A stretch of 64,000 nucleotides of DNA from an uncultured Clostridia bacterium (GTDB lineage Bacteria > Bacillota > Clostridia > Christensenellales > CAG-917), in contig CAKQUX010000004.1 in the NCBI GenBank assembly GCA_934277645.1, positions 62,001-126,000 on the forward strand, read 5' to 3'. Shown here piece by piece: positions 1-9,947 of this stretch. How positions within the stretch are numbered: the stretch's first letter is position 1; the number at the start of each line of letters is the position of its first letter. A program made the position numbers and the translations under genes. Below the pieces are notes generated by a model, which was not told the DNA's origin, made no database searches, and worked only from the letters and a program-made list of their open reading frames with translations.

Positions 1-3000
1 GCAATCACCGCTGATTTTAGATAAAATCAAATCGGTTTTCTCGTCTCCGAGAGAAATGTCGGTACAGCTAACAAGTTTTATTTCGTCCTTAATTTCTTCC
101 ACGTCGATTTCGGTCACTTTAAACTTGCCTTCATAGCAAAGATATTCGTATATCGTTGCTTCGATTTCCTTTGAAACAAATTTACGCATTGTAATTTTAG
201 GTTTAACGTAATAGTTGCAACGATATAGATTTGCCCATTTATTTTGCAACAAAGCATAAAGTCTTTCACTGCTCGGCACTACAACTTCATCTTGAACGAA
301 ATCGGTAAGCCTATTAAGTCGACTGTTTTTTAAATATGAAAACGCAAGACCGTTGTTTGTAGTAACAAAACCGCCGTGAACGTCGCATATCACGTTTGAA
401 TACGGAATACGAGTTTTTTCACTTGTCTTTAACAAATATCCACTCGCCGTATAACCGCCGTTTCCGCTTTTAAACTCGATATCTTCATCGATATCTTCGC
501 TTACTATTTCTCTATAAACAGGCTTTTTGAGAACATATTGCTCGTTTGTCACAACAGTTAAATCATTCAGGCGCAAAAACGCCTTTTCTTGCCAAACTTC
601 TCTTTCCGACATTACAAAAAACGCGTTAGGCGCCGCTTGTTTTAATAAGTTTTTTATAGGCTCGTAGTAGCTGTCGTCTTCAAAATATCCGACGACAAGT
701 TCGGTTTCGACGCCGATTGATTTCAGGTTTTTAACTACGCGCGCGTATTCTTTAAGTTTTGCCAAATCACCGTCAAATGAATAGTACAAATACTTTTTAT
801 TAAAGTATTTATTTTCGTCGCCATCACTATAATTTTGTAAAATTTGCGGCGAGTATTCTTTAAAAAGCAACTTTGGTAGAATAGTTTGCGTTAAAAGTAG
901 TGCTTTTTCACTTGTTTTTCCAAGTTCTATTGTCTGACGCATAAAATCAAAAAAGTTTACGCTCTTTGCCATCGACAAACGTTTTAAAAGGCTTGCCTTA
1001 TCTTCGCCGTAACTTATAACCACGTCAAAAACCACTCTGCCGCCTGTCGGTTCACATTCTGCGGCAAAACCCAGCATTGGACAAATAACGTCGCCGATAC
1101 TGTTTTCATTCTTTAAAAGCTCGTCAAAATCCACATCGTTAAAATCACCTTCGACGTTTTTAAAAAAGTCTGTTTTCTTAGTTATCGGTTTAACGTTTAT
1201 GCCCTTAATTAGCATTCCTGCGCAAAAGTCGGCGTTATTTCTTGACGCGACAATAATGTCGCCGTCCTTTTCGGTTTTAACCATCAAATCGCTGAAAGCC
1301 GTATGCGCTAAAACGGCGCCGCAATAATTTAATGCCAAATCTGAATAAAAAGCAACTTTGAGCTTTTCGGTCGTTTCAAATTCAAATCGTCTTATTTCGC
1401 CGACAAAAAGCGGATTTGTCAGAACTGTCATTTTTGCTTTTTTCGTTTTGTTTATAAACACACTTTCATTTCTTTTAAACACAACTTCATAATCGTCAAA
1501 ATTTTTAAGCGGACTAAAAGTCGGAGAAAAATTTTCACCGTTTTCGTTTTGGGCAATAACAAATTGTCCGATGCTTCCGCTTTGTCTTAAAGGCTTTGTG
1601 ATATAGACGTTTTTACATATCGAATACCCTTCTCCGAAATCGTCAAGTAAAACAGAATAAGTTCCGAAATGCCCGTTCATTTTCGGTTCGATAAATTTCT
1701 TATCTATCACTCTGACAATCGGCGCATCGAAAGCCGTGTCATATACGAACTTATCTCTTTTAAGTTTTTCGCCTTTTATTTTGATTTTAGGCTCGGTAAG
1801 CAAAAGGGACGTTTCTTTGAAAGAATCGTCTGTGTTGTACAACTTTACGATTTCGCTATCCGACACCGCATTTGCTATTGCCGCCATAATCATCCCTTGA
1901 TGGTGCGCCATATATGAAGTTACGGTTTGCCCCTTTGAAAAATCGATAGCTTCGTAAAATCCATAGCCGCAAAAAGCGTCGTTTTCCATTTTTTCGAGAT
2001 TTTTCATCGCCGCGTTTGAGTTCACGCCGAGAGCCAAAAATGACGAATATGGACTTATTACACATTCGTTTCTTGCCGACCTAAGAGACAGATTGTTTAA
2101 GCCGAAAGCAAAATATTGAAATACGTTGTCGACGACTTCCGCATGACCGCTTTCGGATATGCCCCAAAAACCGCTACACTTCGCTTTAATCTGTTTTTTA
2201 ACAACGGCATTTCTTGTATAATCAAATGCGGAACCTTTAAAGTTTTGCAAAAACAATTCAGGCATAAGGTATTCAAATGCCGTTCCGCTCCAACTTAGCA
2301 TTATTCCGTCATAGCTTCGGCGGCTTACTCCGTAAAAAGCCGAACTGTCGATTTTTCCGAGAGCTATTGTCGTAAACAACGTCAATTTAATCTCGCTCGA
2401 CATCAAATCGTAATGTCCTTCAAATTTCTTTGAATCGGAATTGTAACCGATATAGAATTGATTTTTTGTTTTGTCGAACAGCGAGGAAAAATCGCAATCT
2501 GAAATAAGGTTATCGACATTTTGCAAAACCATTTCAACGGCTTGCGCAAGGCTTTTGTTTTCTTTAACTTCCGAATGTAAAAATTCGTTAAAGAAATTCT
2601 TCACGACAACAAGACAGCTGATAAAGTTTCCGCTGTCGACACTCGATACGAATCCGTTCAATTTTTCTTTGCTTTCGATATCGTACCAGTTATATAAATT
2701 TCCTTTCCATTTTTCCATTTGACAAACGGTGTCGACGGTTTTTGAAATTCTGTTAAAAGTCGTTTGAAAATCGACGTAGCCGAGCTTGTTAGCGCAAACG
2801 TGTGACAAAAGCGAAAAACCGATATTTGTCGGCGAAGTTCGCATAGCCCTGCCTACTCCGCCGAATTCTTGAAAATTGTCGCATGGTAAGCCGTCCGCCA
2901 TAAACGTTTCAAAATATTTATAGGTTTGTTTTCCCCAAAGCAAAAGAGTTTCTTTTTGTCGTTCGCTAATGGTTTTTTCTTTGATCTTTTCATCTGCCCC

Positions 3001-5601
3001 GTTGTATAACACAAACAAAAGAGCAAATCCCAAAAGATATGCAAACGAAAGAATCAACGTAAACGAGCTGGCAAAGTAGCCGATTATTCCAACCAAGACG
3101 CAAAGCAATACGGTCGGAACAGCCATTGCGACAAGTTTGTTTCCGGCGTCTGTTTGCGATTGATAAAAAGTTTTCCAGCAAAGCAAATTCTTTTTTAACA
3201 ACGCTTTGAAAATCGCGCCGAAAATCATACGAACAGAACCCATTCCTTTTTGCGCCAAAAGTAAAAGTTCTTCGACAAGACGCAAAATCAGACTTCCTAT
3301 CGCCTTTATTTTGAACTTAACGGCAAAGTCGGACATACCGCCGAGAAGATTGATAAAATCAATAATAACAGGCATCGAATATAAAGCCAAAACAATGATT
3401 AACGCGCCTACGTTACAAACAATCGCCGCCCAAAGCGCAACGATAAAAAACATCGCATTGCAAAGCGTAGCTACGGCAAGGTCGAACATTATAAGTCTTG
3501 TGATAGCCGAAACGTCAGAGTTAAATACAAAACGAAGATTTAACAGATCTCCAAGCGTCCAGCGGCGTTGTCTTTCTTCTTCGCTTGGTTTGTTTAGCGG
3601 CGCGTCCTCATAGACAAAAACGGAGCTTTGTCCGGTCTTCAAAAAACCGCCTTCTACTATGTCGTGAGACAAGACTTTGCCCTTCGGTATTCTAAAATTC
3701 AGCTTTTTGTAGAATTGTTTTAGCCTATAAATGCCTTTTCCGCAAAATATTGCCGTTTCAAAATTGTCAAAATAAAAACTCGAAGCACCGTTATAATCTG
3801 CGCCTGCGCATTCGATATAACGCTTAGAATACACCGTTTTAAGCGAACCGAGATTGTATCTTGCGCCAAAGCCGAATAAATCGAACTTTTCGTTTAACGG
3901 ATGCTCCATTTCGCATATTGCCTTATCAACAGACGAAGGTAATAATTTAGAATCGTCGTCTAAAACAACGACGTATTCGGGTGTCGTTTTAAGCGTAAGA
4001 CTTGTATGAAATTTTCTGTAACTGTCACCTATCAACGCTTCGTTTAAATCGCAAATTGCTCCGCGCTTGCGCTCGTATGCCGAATAAAATTTTCCGTCAA
4101 AAACTTTTTTGCGTACAAAAAATTTTCCGTCCGACAACTCGATTATTTTTTTATCGAAGTCGGTTAATTCTTCGATTGATTTAGGCAAATCGATTAACAT
4201 AGTAAATTTTACGTTCAGCAAAGTTGACGAGCATTTTAACTGCTCAAAATTTGCTACCGCTTTATCAAACTGCTCTATTGTTGAAATAAATTCCGAAACG
4301 ACAACCAGTGCGCTTTTATCACTTTTTTCCATCATAAAAACAGGTCTGGACTTTTTAAAAGCGGACGCCAACAAAAGCAGTAGTTTTAATATGAATTTGT
4401 TTGAGAGTAAAAAGCCTGATATGCCGAATATGCAAGCGTTTGCAATCCTAAAAGCCGACAAATGAACGTTGACGTATGACGATAGCAAATCGCCGTGCAG
4501 ATTTATCACACTGTTAAACGAAAAAAACGCCGCAAAGCCGATACCGACCGCAACTAAAACGCCGAGCATAACATACGAACAAATAAACGTTCGCTCTTTA
4601 AGTTTCGATAAATCTTTATGCTCTTTAATTTTCCCGCTTTTTAAATATTCGAGTAAAACGTCTGTTTTGTTAAACAGATACTCCCCGAAATGTTCGTGAG
4701 TTTTAAACGCAAGTTCCATTAGCTTTTCGACAAAAATCATTTCACTTACGTTTATCCTATCGCTTAATTCGCAAATTTTCGATTTGTAGGAGTCCTGAGT
4801 TTTAGCCGTCATTTTTGGAAACAACGAATCGCTTTTTAAAAGTTTAAGCGGCATATAGCATTCTGAAAAATCGACGGCGTTTACCGCTCTCAAACTTTTG
4901 AAAGTTTCCGAAACCACCTTTGTAAGTTCGACAATTACACTGTTTACCGCAAACACGATTTCCTCGTCGGTTTTAACGCCGGTATTTCTTGTCTTAAAAT
5001 ACCGAACGAAATTAGACTTTAAATACTTGTCGAAACGCTTGCTTCTTTGACAAGCAAGTTTTTCGAGTTTTCTTATAAGTAACGCTTTTTCGGACACGGC
5101 GGAAATCTTTTCGATTAAAGCGTAAGCAAATGCGTTGTTCAAGTTTTTAATTTCCTCATAAGTTAACGCCCTTATCGCATTTTGCAGATATATAGCCTCT
5201 TTTGCACGCTTTTCGTCAAAACTATATGCCGAAACTTTGAGTATTTCCTTAGCTATAACAACCACTCTCGGCACGCCGTTAATTTGCGGTAATTTTGACA
5301 AATCGATTCCGAAAAATCCGCTTACAAAATAATGGTTTTCGAACAACCATTTTTCAAACTCGTAGAGTTCGCCGTTTAAGGATTTTTTAGCTATCGCTTT
5401 ATAAGCCTTGTTTACGCTTTTTTTAAACGAACTCATATCGGACAACGCGCCGCCTTTTAAAGGAAGTTTCAGTTTTCTCAAGAATCTATCGATATAGGTT
5501 GTGAACTGTTCGTCTGCAAGAGACACAGAGTATTCTTCAAAACCGCCTTTTTTAAACAACTTTTTGAATATCGTACCCAAAAATAAAATTATTGCCGTCA
5601 T
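1..5601 (-). CDS. Cyclic beta-1,2-glucan synthase-like protein (partial, C-terminus beyond window)
   Basis: The frame is open for 1867 residues from an ATG at 5601 (GAGG upstream) to the window edge, so the 3' part is missing. In order: an N-terminal soluble region; membrane segments near residues 337-370 and 386-414; a glycosyltransferase domain with VVLDDDSK near 544; more membrane segments near 697-743 and 820-867; a glycoamylase-like domain with LSWSGTAFEYLMPELF near 1095 and YMAHHQGM near 1232; then a beta-sandwich like the start of a GH94 phosphorylase. This is the domain order of NdvB/ChvB, which polymerise UDP-glucose into beta-1,2-glucan at the inner membrane and set chain length with the GH94 domain. 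Full-length family members have roughly 2800 residues. Product identity is inferred; the missing GH94 catalytic part could alter specificity. Confidence 0.85.
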   Translation of the reverse strand, partial: MTAIILFLGTIFKKLFKKGGFEEYSVSLADEQFTTYIDRFLRKLKLPLKGGALSDMSSFKKSVNKAYKAIAKKSLNGELYEFEKWLFENHYFVSGFFGIDLSKLPQINGVPRVVVIAKEILKVSAYSFDEKRAKEAIYLQNAIRALTYEEIKNLNNAFAYALIEKISAVSEKALLIRKLEKLACQRSKRFDKYLKSNFVRYFKTRNTGVKTDEEIVFAVNSVIVELTKVVSETFKSLRAVNAVDFSECYMPLKLLKSDSLFPKMTAKTQDSYKSKICELSDRINVSEMIFVEKLMELAFKTHEHFGEYLFNKTDVLLEYLKSGKIKEHKDLSKLKERTFICSYVMLGVLVAVGIGFAAFFSFNSVINLHGDLLSSYVNVHLSAFRIANACIFGISGFLLSNKFILKLLLLLASAFKKSRPVFMMEKSDKSALVVVSEFISTIEQFDKAVANFEQLKCSSTLLNVKFTMLIDLPKSIEELTDFDKKIIELSDGKFFVRKKVFDGKFYSAYERKRGAICDLNEALIGDSYRKFHTSLTLKTTPEYVVVLDDDSKLLPSSVDKAICEMEHPLNEKFDLFGFGARYNLGSLKTVYSKRYIECAGADYNGASSFYFDNFETAIFCGKGIYRLKQFYKKLNFRIPKGKVLSHDIVEGGFLKTGQSSVFVYEDAPLNKPSEEERQRRWTLGDLLNLRFVFNSDVSAITRLIMFDLAVATLCNAMFFIVALWAAIVCNVGALIIVLALYSMPVIIDFINLLGGMSDFAVKFKIKAIGSLILRLVEELLLLAQKGMGSVRMIFGAIFKALLKKNLLCWKTFYQSQTDAGNKLVAMAVPTVLLCVLVGIIGYFASSFTLILSFAYLLGFALLFVLYNGADEKIKEKTISERQKETLLLWGKQTYKYFETFMADGLPCDNFQEFGGVGRAMRTSPTNIGFSLLSHVCANKLGYVDFQTTFNRISKTVDTVCQMEKWKGNLYNWYDIESKEKLNGFVSSVDSGNFISCLVVVKNFFNEFLHSEVKENKSLAQAVEMVLQNVDNLISDCDFSSLFDKTKNQFYIGYNSDSKKFEGHYDLMSSEIKLTLFTTIALGKIDSSAFYGVSRRSYDGIMLSWSGTAFEYLMPELFLQNFKGSAFDYTRNAVVKKQIKAKCSGFWGISESGHAEVVDNVFQYFAFGLNNLSLRSARNECVISPYSSFLALGVNSNAAMKNLEKMENDAFCGYGFYEAIDFSKGQTVTSYMAHHQGMIMAAIANAVSDSEIVKLYNTDDSFKETSLLLTEPKIKIKGEKLKRDKFVYDTAFDAPIVRVIDKKFIEPKMNGHFGTYSVLLDDFGEGYSICKNVYITKPLRQSGSIGQFVIAQNENGENFSPTFSPLKNFDDYEVVFKRNESVFINKTKKAKMTVLTNPLFVGEIRRFEFETTEKLKVAFYSDLALNYCGAVLAHTAFSDLMVKTEKDGDIIVASRNNADFCAGMLIKGINVKPITKKTDFFKNVEGDFNDVDFDELLKNENSIGDVICPMLGFAAECEPTGGRVVFDVVISYGEDKASLLKRLSMAKSVNFFDFMRQTIELGKTSEKALLLTQTILPKLLFKEYSPQILQNYSDGDENKYFNKKYLYYSFDGDLAKLKEYARVVKNLKSIGVETELVVGYFEDDSYYEPIKNLLKQAAPNAFFVMSEREVWQEKAFLRLNDLTVVTNEQYVLKKPVYREIVSEDIDEDIEFKSGNGGYTASGYLLKTSEKTRIPYSNVICDVHGGFVTTNNGLAFSYLKNSRLNRLTDFVQDEVVVPSSERLYALLQNKWANLYRCNYYVKPKITMRKFVSKEIEATIYEYLCYEGKFKVTEIDVEEIKDEIKLVSCTDISLGDEKTDLILSKISGDC

Positions 5602-6067
5602 AAAATACCTCAAATGATTTTTTACAGCAAAATGGAACTTTATTCACGTACGCTTTAAGAACTCAAAAATCGTATTGAACTATTAATTAACCACTATTAA
5701 ATAACATTTAAAAAACATTTAAAATTTCGATTTGATAATTGTAAGACAAAGATTTGATTTAAAAACTTTTAAATTCGTGTTGTTTATATTGAATTTAGTA
5801 TATAGTTTTTGTTTGTGTATATGTTTTGTCTAATCGTATTGATTTTCGTATTATAAGTATTTATAAATAGCGGAACAAATTTATATTCTTATAATATTAA
5901 AATATAAATATAAATAAGATAAATTAAAATTCAGATTTTACCGTTAAAACGCAAACGAATAGCGATAAAAGGCAACAAAAAAAATAACGTCGTCGATAAA
6001 AATAATATTACAAATAAAACCGGAAAAAAGCCAAAAAACACTACGATAAAAATACTGCGATAGAAAA
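5602..6067. other. AT-rich spacer
   Basis: This 466-bp stretch separates the glucan synthase from the RNase P RNA terminator. It is extremely AT-rich with simple runs such as aaatataaatataaat, and holds no credible reading frame. The promoter of the glucan synthase should lie in its left part, but I see no convincing -35/-10 pair. Confidence 0.6.
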
Positions 6068-6091
6068 CAAAAAGAGACCTAAAAGGTCTCT
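6068..6091 (-). terminator. Intrinsic terminator of rnpB
   Basis: On the minus strand an 8-bp stem AGAGACCT / AGGTCTCT with a 3-nt loop is followed by five Ts. It begins immediately after the 3' end of RNase P RNA. Confidence 0.85.
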
Positions 6092-6092
6092 T

Positions 6093-6412
6093 GCAAGGTT
6101 AGTCTGTAAGCCGAGTTCTGTCTTAAACGGTCATCTATCTAGATATGCAGTTGCCTGCATATTCAAGCGATTTGTAAGGACGGACGAGCAGCCCGAAGTC
6201 CTTAACTCTCTTGCATCGAGTGGGGTTTACACTGCTTCTTGTCACCAAGTCGCCGGTGAGCTTTTACCTCGCCTTTCCACCCTTACCCTTGCGGGCGGTT
6301 TTTTTCTGTTGCACTTTCCTTGAAGTCGCCTTCACAGGGAGTTACCCTGCACCCTTGCTCTGTGATGCTCGGACTTTCCTCATCTTGCGATGCGACCGTT
6401 CGGCTAACTTGC
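6093..6412 (-). ncRNA. rnpB: RNase P RNA (bacterial class A-like)
   Basis: Catalytic RNA that removes 5' leaders from pre-tRNA together with the RnpA protein. On the minus strand the 5' end GCAAGTTAGCC pairs with the 3' end CTAACCTTGC (helix P1). The hallmark GAGGAAAGTCCGAGC lies near the 5' end and ACAGAACTCGGCTTA near the 3' end; these form the conserved P4 region. Length is about 320 nt, somewhat short for the family. A matching promoter and terminator flank it, so it is a single-gene unit. Confidence 0.96.
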
Positions 6413-6418
6413 ATAACG

Positions 6419-6447
6419 ATTATATCTTAAACTTTGATTTTTTGCAA
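6419..6447 (-). promoter_or_regulatory. Promoter of rnpB
   Basis: TTGCAA (6447-6442), 17-bp spacer, TATAAT (6424-6419). Transcription would begin about 7 nt further on, matching the RNA 5' end at 6412. Confidence 0.8.
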
Positions 6448-6527
6448 CAAAAAACAATAAATTGCAACTTTTACGTTATTGCAAATCGTAATTATTCATT
6501 TTTAGTGATTACGGTTTGTTTTTGCAA

Positions 6528-8216
6528 TTATGCAATGGACGATTTATAATTGTTTGCCCATTCTTTCATTTCGTTTGCGTGTTTAGCGGCAAACTCGCTG
6601 TAATCCGCGCCGCCGATAAGTCTTGCGATTTCCACGGTCGGGTCGGAAAGCAAAGTGAGTTTTGTATATGTTTTTCCGTTATCTACAAACTTTTCGATTT
6701 TGAAATGTGCGTCTGCCATCGACGCAAGCTGCGGAAGATGCGTAACGGCAAGCACTTGTTTTTCTCTTGAAATATTGCAAAGTTTTTGCGCTACGACTTC
6801 GGCTATATGCCCCGAAATTCCCGTATCGATTTCGTCGAAAACCATAGTTTGAATTTCGTCGATTTTCGAAACGATATTTTTTAACGCAAGCATAAATCTT
6901 GACATTTCGCCGCCTGAAATTATCTTTTGAAGCGGTTTTAAAGGCTCTCCGACGTTAGGAGAAATCAAAAACTCTACAAAGTCTGCGCCGTTTGCGGTTG
7001 CGCTCTCAATAGGGCTTGGAATGTCGGCGAAATTTACGACAAACGTTGTTCCTCCCATTCCGAGGTCTTTAAGTTCGGAAACGATTTTCTTTTCAAACTC
7101 TTTTGCCGCCGCTTTTCTAAGCGCAGTCAAATTGTTAAGCAAAGTATTAAGCGATTTCAGCTCTTTATCATATTCCGATTTAAGCCTTTCGATGGTTTCG
7201 TCTGCGGTCTGAAGTTCGTCATACTCGTTTTTAGCAGAATCGAAAAACTTTTGCATAGCGGCGTAATTTCCGCCGTATTTTCTGTAAAGCGAACGAATCT
7301 GTTCTAGACGTTCTTCTACTCTTTGCGCTTCTCCGCTGTCGAAGTTCAAGTTTTCGTTAAGCGTCTCAACTTCCGACGCTATGTCTTTGGTTTCAATGCG
7401 AACGGTTTCAAGACGAGAAGCCAGCTCGTCGACTTTACTCTCGAATTGCGAAATCTGAGCCAAGCTCTTTTCGGCATCTTTAAGTTGCGTGACTGCGCCG
7501 CTTACGCCGTCAAGCGATTCGAGCGCAATGCTGTATGCTTCTCTGAGTTTTTCAACGTTGCGAATTATTTTTCTTTTTTCAAGAAGTTCGTCTGCTTCGT
7601 TCTCGTATATTGCTGCTTTTGAAATTTCGTCGATTTGATATTTTAAAACGTCCATACGGCGAAATCTTTCGTCACCGTCTCCGAAACGTTTTAGTTCTCT
7701 CTTGATTTTTGAAAAACGGGCGAACGAATCGGAAACAAGTTCCCTAGCCTTTTTAACTTCTTCACCGCCGAAGTTGTCAAGAAGCGTTAAATGCGAATTT
7801 ACGTTAAGTAGCGATTGATGTTCGTGTTGACCGTGAATATCGCAAATCAATTTTGTAAGTCCGCTAAGCGTGCCGAGCGTAACGATTTTGCCGTTTATGC
7901 GACACTCGTTTTTGCCTTCGAGCGACATTTTTCTTTTCAAAATCAATACTTCGTCGGGCTCGATTCCTATATCGTCAAGATAGTTTTTGATAGGCTCGGT
8001 CAAATAATCGGAAAAAACGACTTCAACAATCGCAAAGTCGCTCCCGTATCTGATAAGAGACTTGTCTGCTCTTTCGCCGAGTACAAAGTTTAAAGAATCG
8101 ATAATAATCGATTTACCTGCGCCGGTTTCGCCGCTAAGTACGTTAAGTCCCTTATAAAAGTTTAATGATAGCTTTTCGATTAAAGCTATATTTTCAACAT
8201 TCAATTCGCTTATCAT
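6528..8216 (-). CDS. recN: DNA repair protein RecN
   Basis: SMC-like ATPase that acts early in double-strand break repair, holding DNA ends for recombination. The 562-residue length is normal. Walker A is GETGAGKS near residue 31; a long coiled-coil region fills the middle; the C-terminal ATPase half has SGGEMSRFMLALK and the Walker B segment VFDEIDTGISG. It starts at an ATG that overlaps the argR stop (TAATG), indicating translational coupling. The argR-recN pair is a conserved Firmicute arrangement. Confidence 0.97.
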   Translation of the reverse strand: MISELNVENIALIEKLSLNFYKGLNVLSGETGAGKSIIIDSLNFVLGERADKSLIRYGSDFAIVEVVFSDYLTEPIKNYLDDIGIEPDEVLILKRKMSLEGKNECRINGKIVTLGTLSGLTKLICDIHGQHEHQSLLNVNSHLTLLDNFGGEEVKKARELVSDSFARFSKIKRELKRFGDGDERFRRMDVLKYQIDEISKAAIYENEADELLEKRKIIRNVEKLREAYSIALESLDGVSGAVTQLKDAEKSLAQISQFESKVDELASRLETVRIETKDIASEVETLNENLNFDSGEAQRVEERLEQIRSLYRKYGGNYAAMQKFFDSAKNEYDELQTADETIERLKSEYDKELKSLNTLLNNLTALRKAAAKEFEKKIVSELKDLGMGGTTFVVNFADIPSPIESATANGADFVEFLISPNVGEPLKPLQKIISGGEMSRFMLALKNIVSKIDEIQTMVFDEIDTGISGHIAEVVAQKLCNISREKQVLAVTHLPQLASMADAHFKIEKFVDNGKTYTKLTLLSDPTVEIARLIGGADYSEFAAKHANEMKEWANNYKSSIA

Positions 8217-8674
8217 TAGTTTTTCAATAACGCCTCGAATTTTTCGACCACCAAATCGGTTCTGTTTTTGTCGGCAACAACGACGATTATCGTATCATCG
8301 CCTGCAACTGCGCCCAAAACGTCTTCGTAACAAAGTTTATCGATTAAAGCTGCGGCAGAATTTGCCGTTCCGCTTTCGGTTTTGATTACGATAATGTTTT
8401 CGCTGCTTTCAATCGATATGACGGAACTTTTAAAAAGTTTATGATATCTGTCCGAATTGTCGTCTTCCTTGACTTTTTGCGAAACGTATCTATAACCTCT
8501 GCCGTCGCTCGACAAAGTTTTTATGATACCCATATCGCGAATATCTCTCGAAACTGTGGCTTGGGTAACCAAAAAACCTTCTTCGTTGAGCTTTTCGACA
8601 AGCTCTTCCTGTTTATCTATTTCATATTTTGAAATGATTTCCAAAATTTTAAGTTGTCTTTGCGAACGCGCCAT
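8216..8674 (-). CDS. argR: Arginine repressor ArgR/AhrC
   Basis: Hexameric arginine-responsive regulator of arginine biosynthesis and catabolism. The 152 residues are full length. The N-terminal winged helix-turn-helix contains QATVSRDIRDMG with the DNA-contacting Ser-Arg pair. The C-terminal oligomerisation and arginine-binding domain contains GAVAGDDTIIVV, including the conserved Asp pair. It lies between nadK and recN with essentially no spacing. In this cluster the gene is probably co-transcribed for historical reasons rather than as part of an arginine pathway. Confidence 0.96.
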   Translation of the reverse strand: MARSQRQLKILEIISKYEIDKQEELVEKLNEEGFLVTQATVSRDIRDMGIIKTLSSDGRGYRYVSQKVKEDDNSDRYHKLFKSSVISIESSENIIVIKTESGTANSAAALIDKLCYEDVLGAVAGDDTIIVVVADKNRTDLVVEKFEALLKN

Positions 8675-8675
8675 T

Positions 8676-9476
8676 TTAGTCTTTTGTTACCCCCCATCTG
8701 TTCATTTTTGTCAACAGTTTTTTATAAAAGCCGTTGTCGTTTGTCGTGAAAAATTTTGCGCTTACGTCCGATTTAAAAATTTCGATTTCGCCGAGCGCGT
8801 CTAATTCTTGCACCATATTTCCGTCAACAACAAGTCCCATTTTGTCGTACGCTTTAAGCCCCGTAAATTTAACTCTGCTGTCAGATGAAACCACAATCGG
8901 TCTTGAATGCAACGTGTGCGGACACACGGGAATAATTGCAAGAGCATCGAGATTAGGCGATAAAATCGGACCGCCCGCCGAAAGCGAATAAGCCGTTGAG
9001 CCTGTCGGCGTGCAAATGATAACTCCGTCCGAACGATATTCATCAAGAAACGAGCCGTCAACGGACGCTACAAGATAAACGGGACGAGTCCCGAGTGATT
9101 TTATTACAACGTCGTTAAGCGACGTATAAACCTTGTCGCCGACTTTTACGCCGAGCATCATTCGTTCTTTTATGTTGCCACTTTTTAAAATCTTTAAAGT
9201 TTCTTCAAAAGTAGCGTTTTGTTCCAGCTCTGCCAAAAAACCGAGATTTCCGAGATTTATGCCGAGAATCGGAATCCCGAATTTTGCCGTATGTCTGACA
9301 GCTTCTAAAACCGTTCCGTCACCGCCAAACACAATGAGCGCATCAATGTCAAAATCGATATTCAAATCGGTCGTTACCATACATTCGATTTTTTCGTCGA
9401 CAAAACGTTTGGAAAATTCCAAACACTTTTTCTCTACGGATATATCGTTGTTTCTGAAATAAAGTGCTACTTTCAT
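8676..9476 (-). CDS. nadK: NAD kinase
   Basis: Phosphorylates NAD+ to NADP+ using ATP or polyphosphate. Diagnostic motifs are FGGDGTVLEA, LGINLGNLGFLAE and SDGVIICTPTGSTAYSLSAGGP. I place the start at the ATG at 9476 (MKVALYF), where the family usually begins; an in-frame ATG at 9503 would add nine residues. Neither has a clear ribosome binding site. It is followed by argR after one base. The upstream spacer is AT-rich. Confidence 0.95.
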   Translation of the reverse strand: MKVALYFRNNDISVEKKCLEFSKRFVDEKIECMVTTDLNIDFDIDALIVFGGDGTVLEAVRHTAKFGIPILGINLGNLGFLAELEQNATFEETLKILKSGNIKERMMLGVKVGDKVYTSLNDVVIKSLGTRPVYLVASVDGSFLDEYRSDGVIICTPTGSTAYSLSAGGPILSPNLDALAIIPVCPHTLHSRPIVVSSDSRVKFTGLKAYDKMGLVVDGNMVQELDALGEIEIFKSDVSAKFFTTNDNGFYKKLLTKMNRWGVTKD

Positions 9477-9503
9477 AACGTGCGTATAACTAATATAACC
9501 CAT

Positions 9504-9732
9504 AAAGTTTAATTTTTCAAGCGGTTTTTAAAATTTATACAAAAAATTTTATATCGTTTACTTGTAAACCTTTTTATTGTATATTTTTAATATTTTTCAA
9601 ACGTTATCGACCGTTATTGCATAAAATTTGCATATTTTTTAGCAAAAATAATTACCAATATTTACCAATTTATTAAATTTATACATTTAAAAAAGGATGG
9701 CGAAAAATCAAGCACAAATTGTTAGTTCGCTC
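9504..9732. other. AT-rich intergenic spacer
   Basis: Divergent spacer between nadK and a plus-strand membrane gene. It contains AT-rich short repeats (attaccaatatttaccaattta) but no gene that I can support. Confidence 0.5.
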
Positions 9733-9761
9733 TTGACATAAAAAGTAATATACTATAAAAT
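9733..9761 (+). promoter_or_regulatory. Sigma-A-type promoter
   Basis: TTGACA (9733-9738), 17-bp spacer, TAAAAT (9756-9761). It faces the membrane protein gene at 9948 and would give a leader of about 180 nt. Confidence 0.6.
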
Positions 9762-9947
9762 TTATTTAGTTGCAGACACATATTAGTTATATTGTTATTT
9801 AATTTTAATATAGCCTAATCTGACAATAAACTATTTAATGACCTGCTAGTAATAATCATCAAATTTAGTTATGATCAATAGATGCGTTTTAAATGTTTGA
9901 GCATTTATAGAATGCATGATGATTTTAACACGTTAAACGGTGAAAAA

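Noticed and set aside
6211..6549. 112-codon plus-strand frame
   Set aside because: Lies antisense across RNase P RNA.
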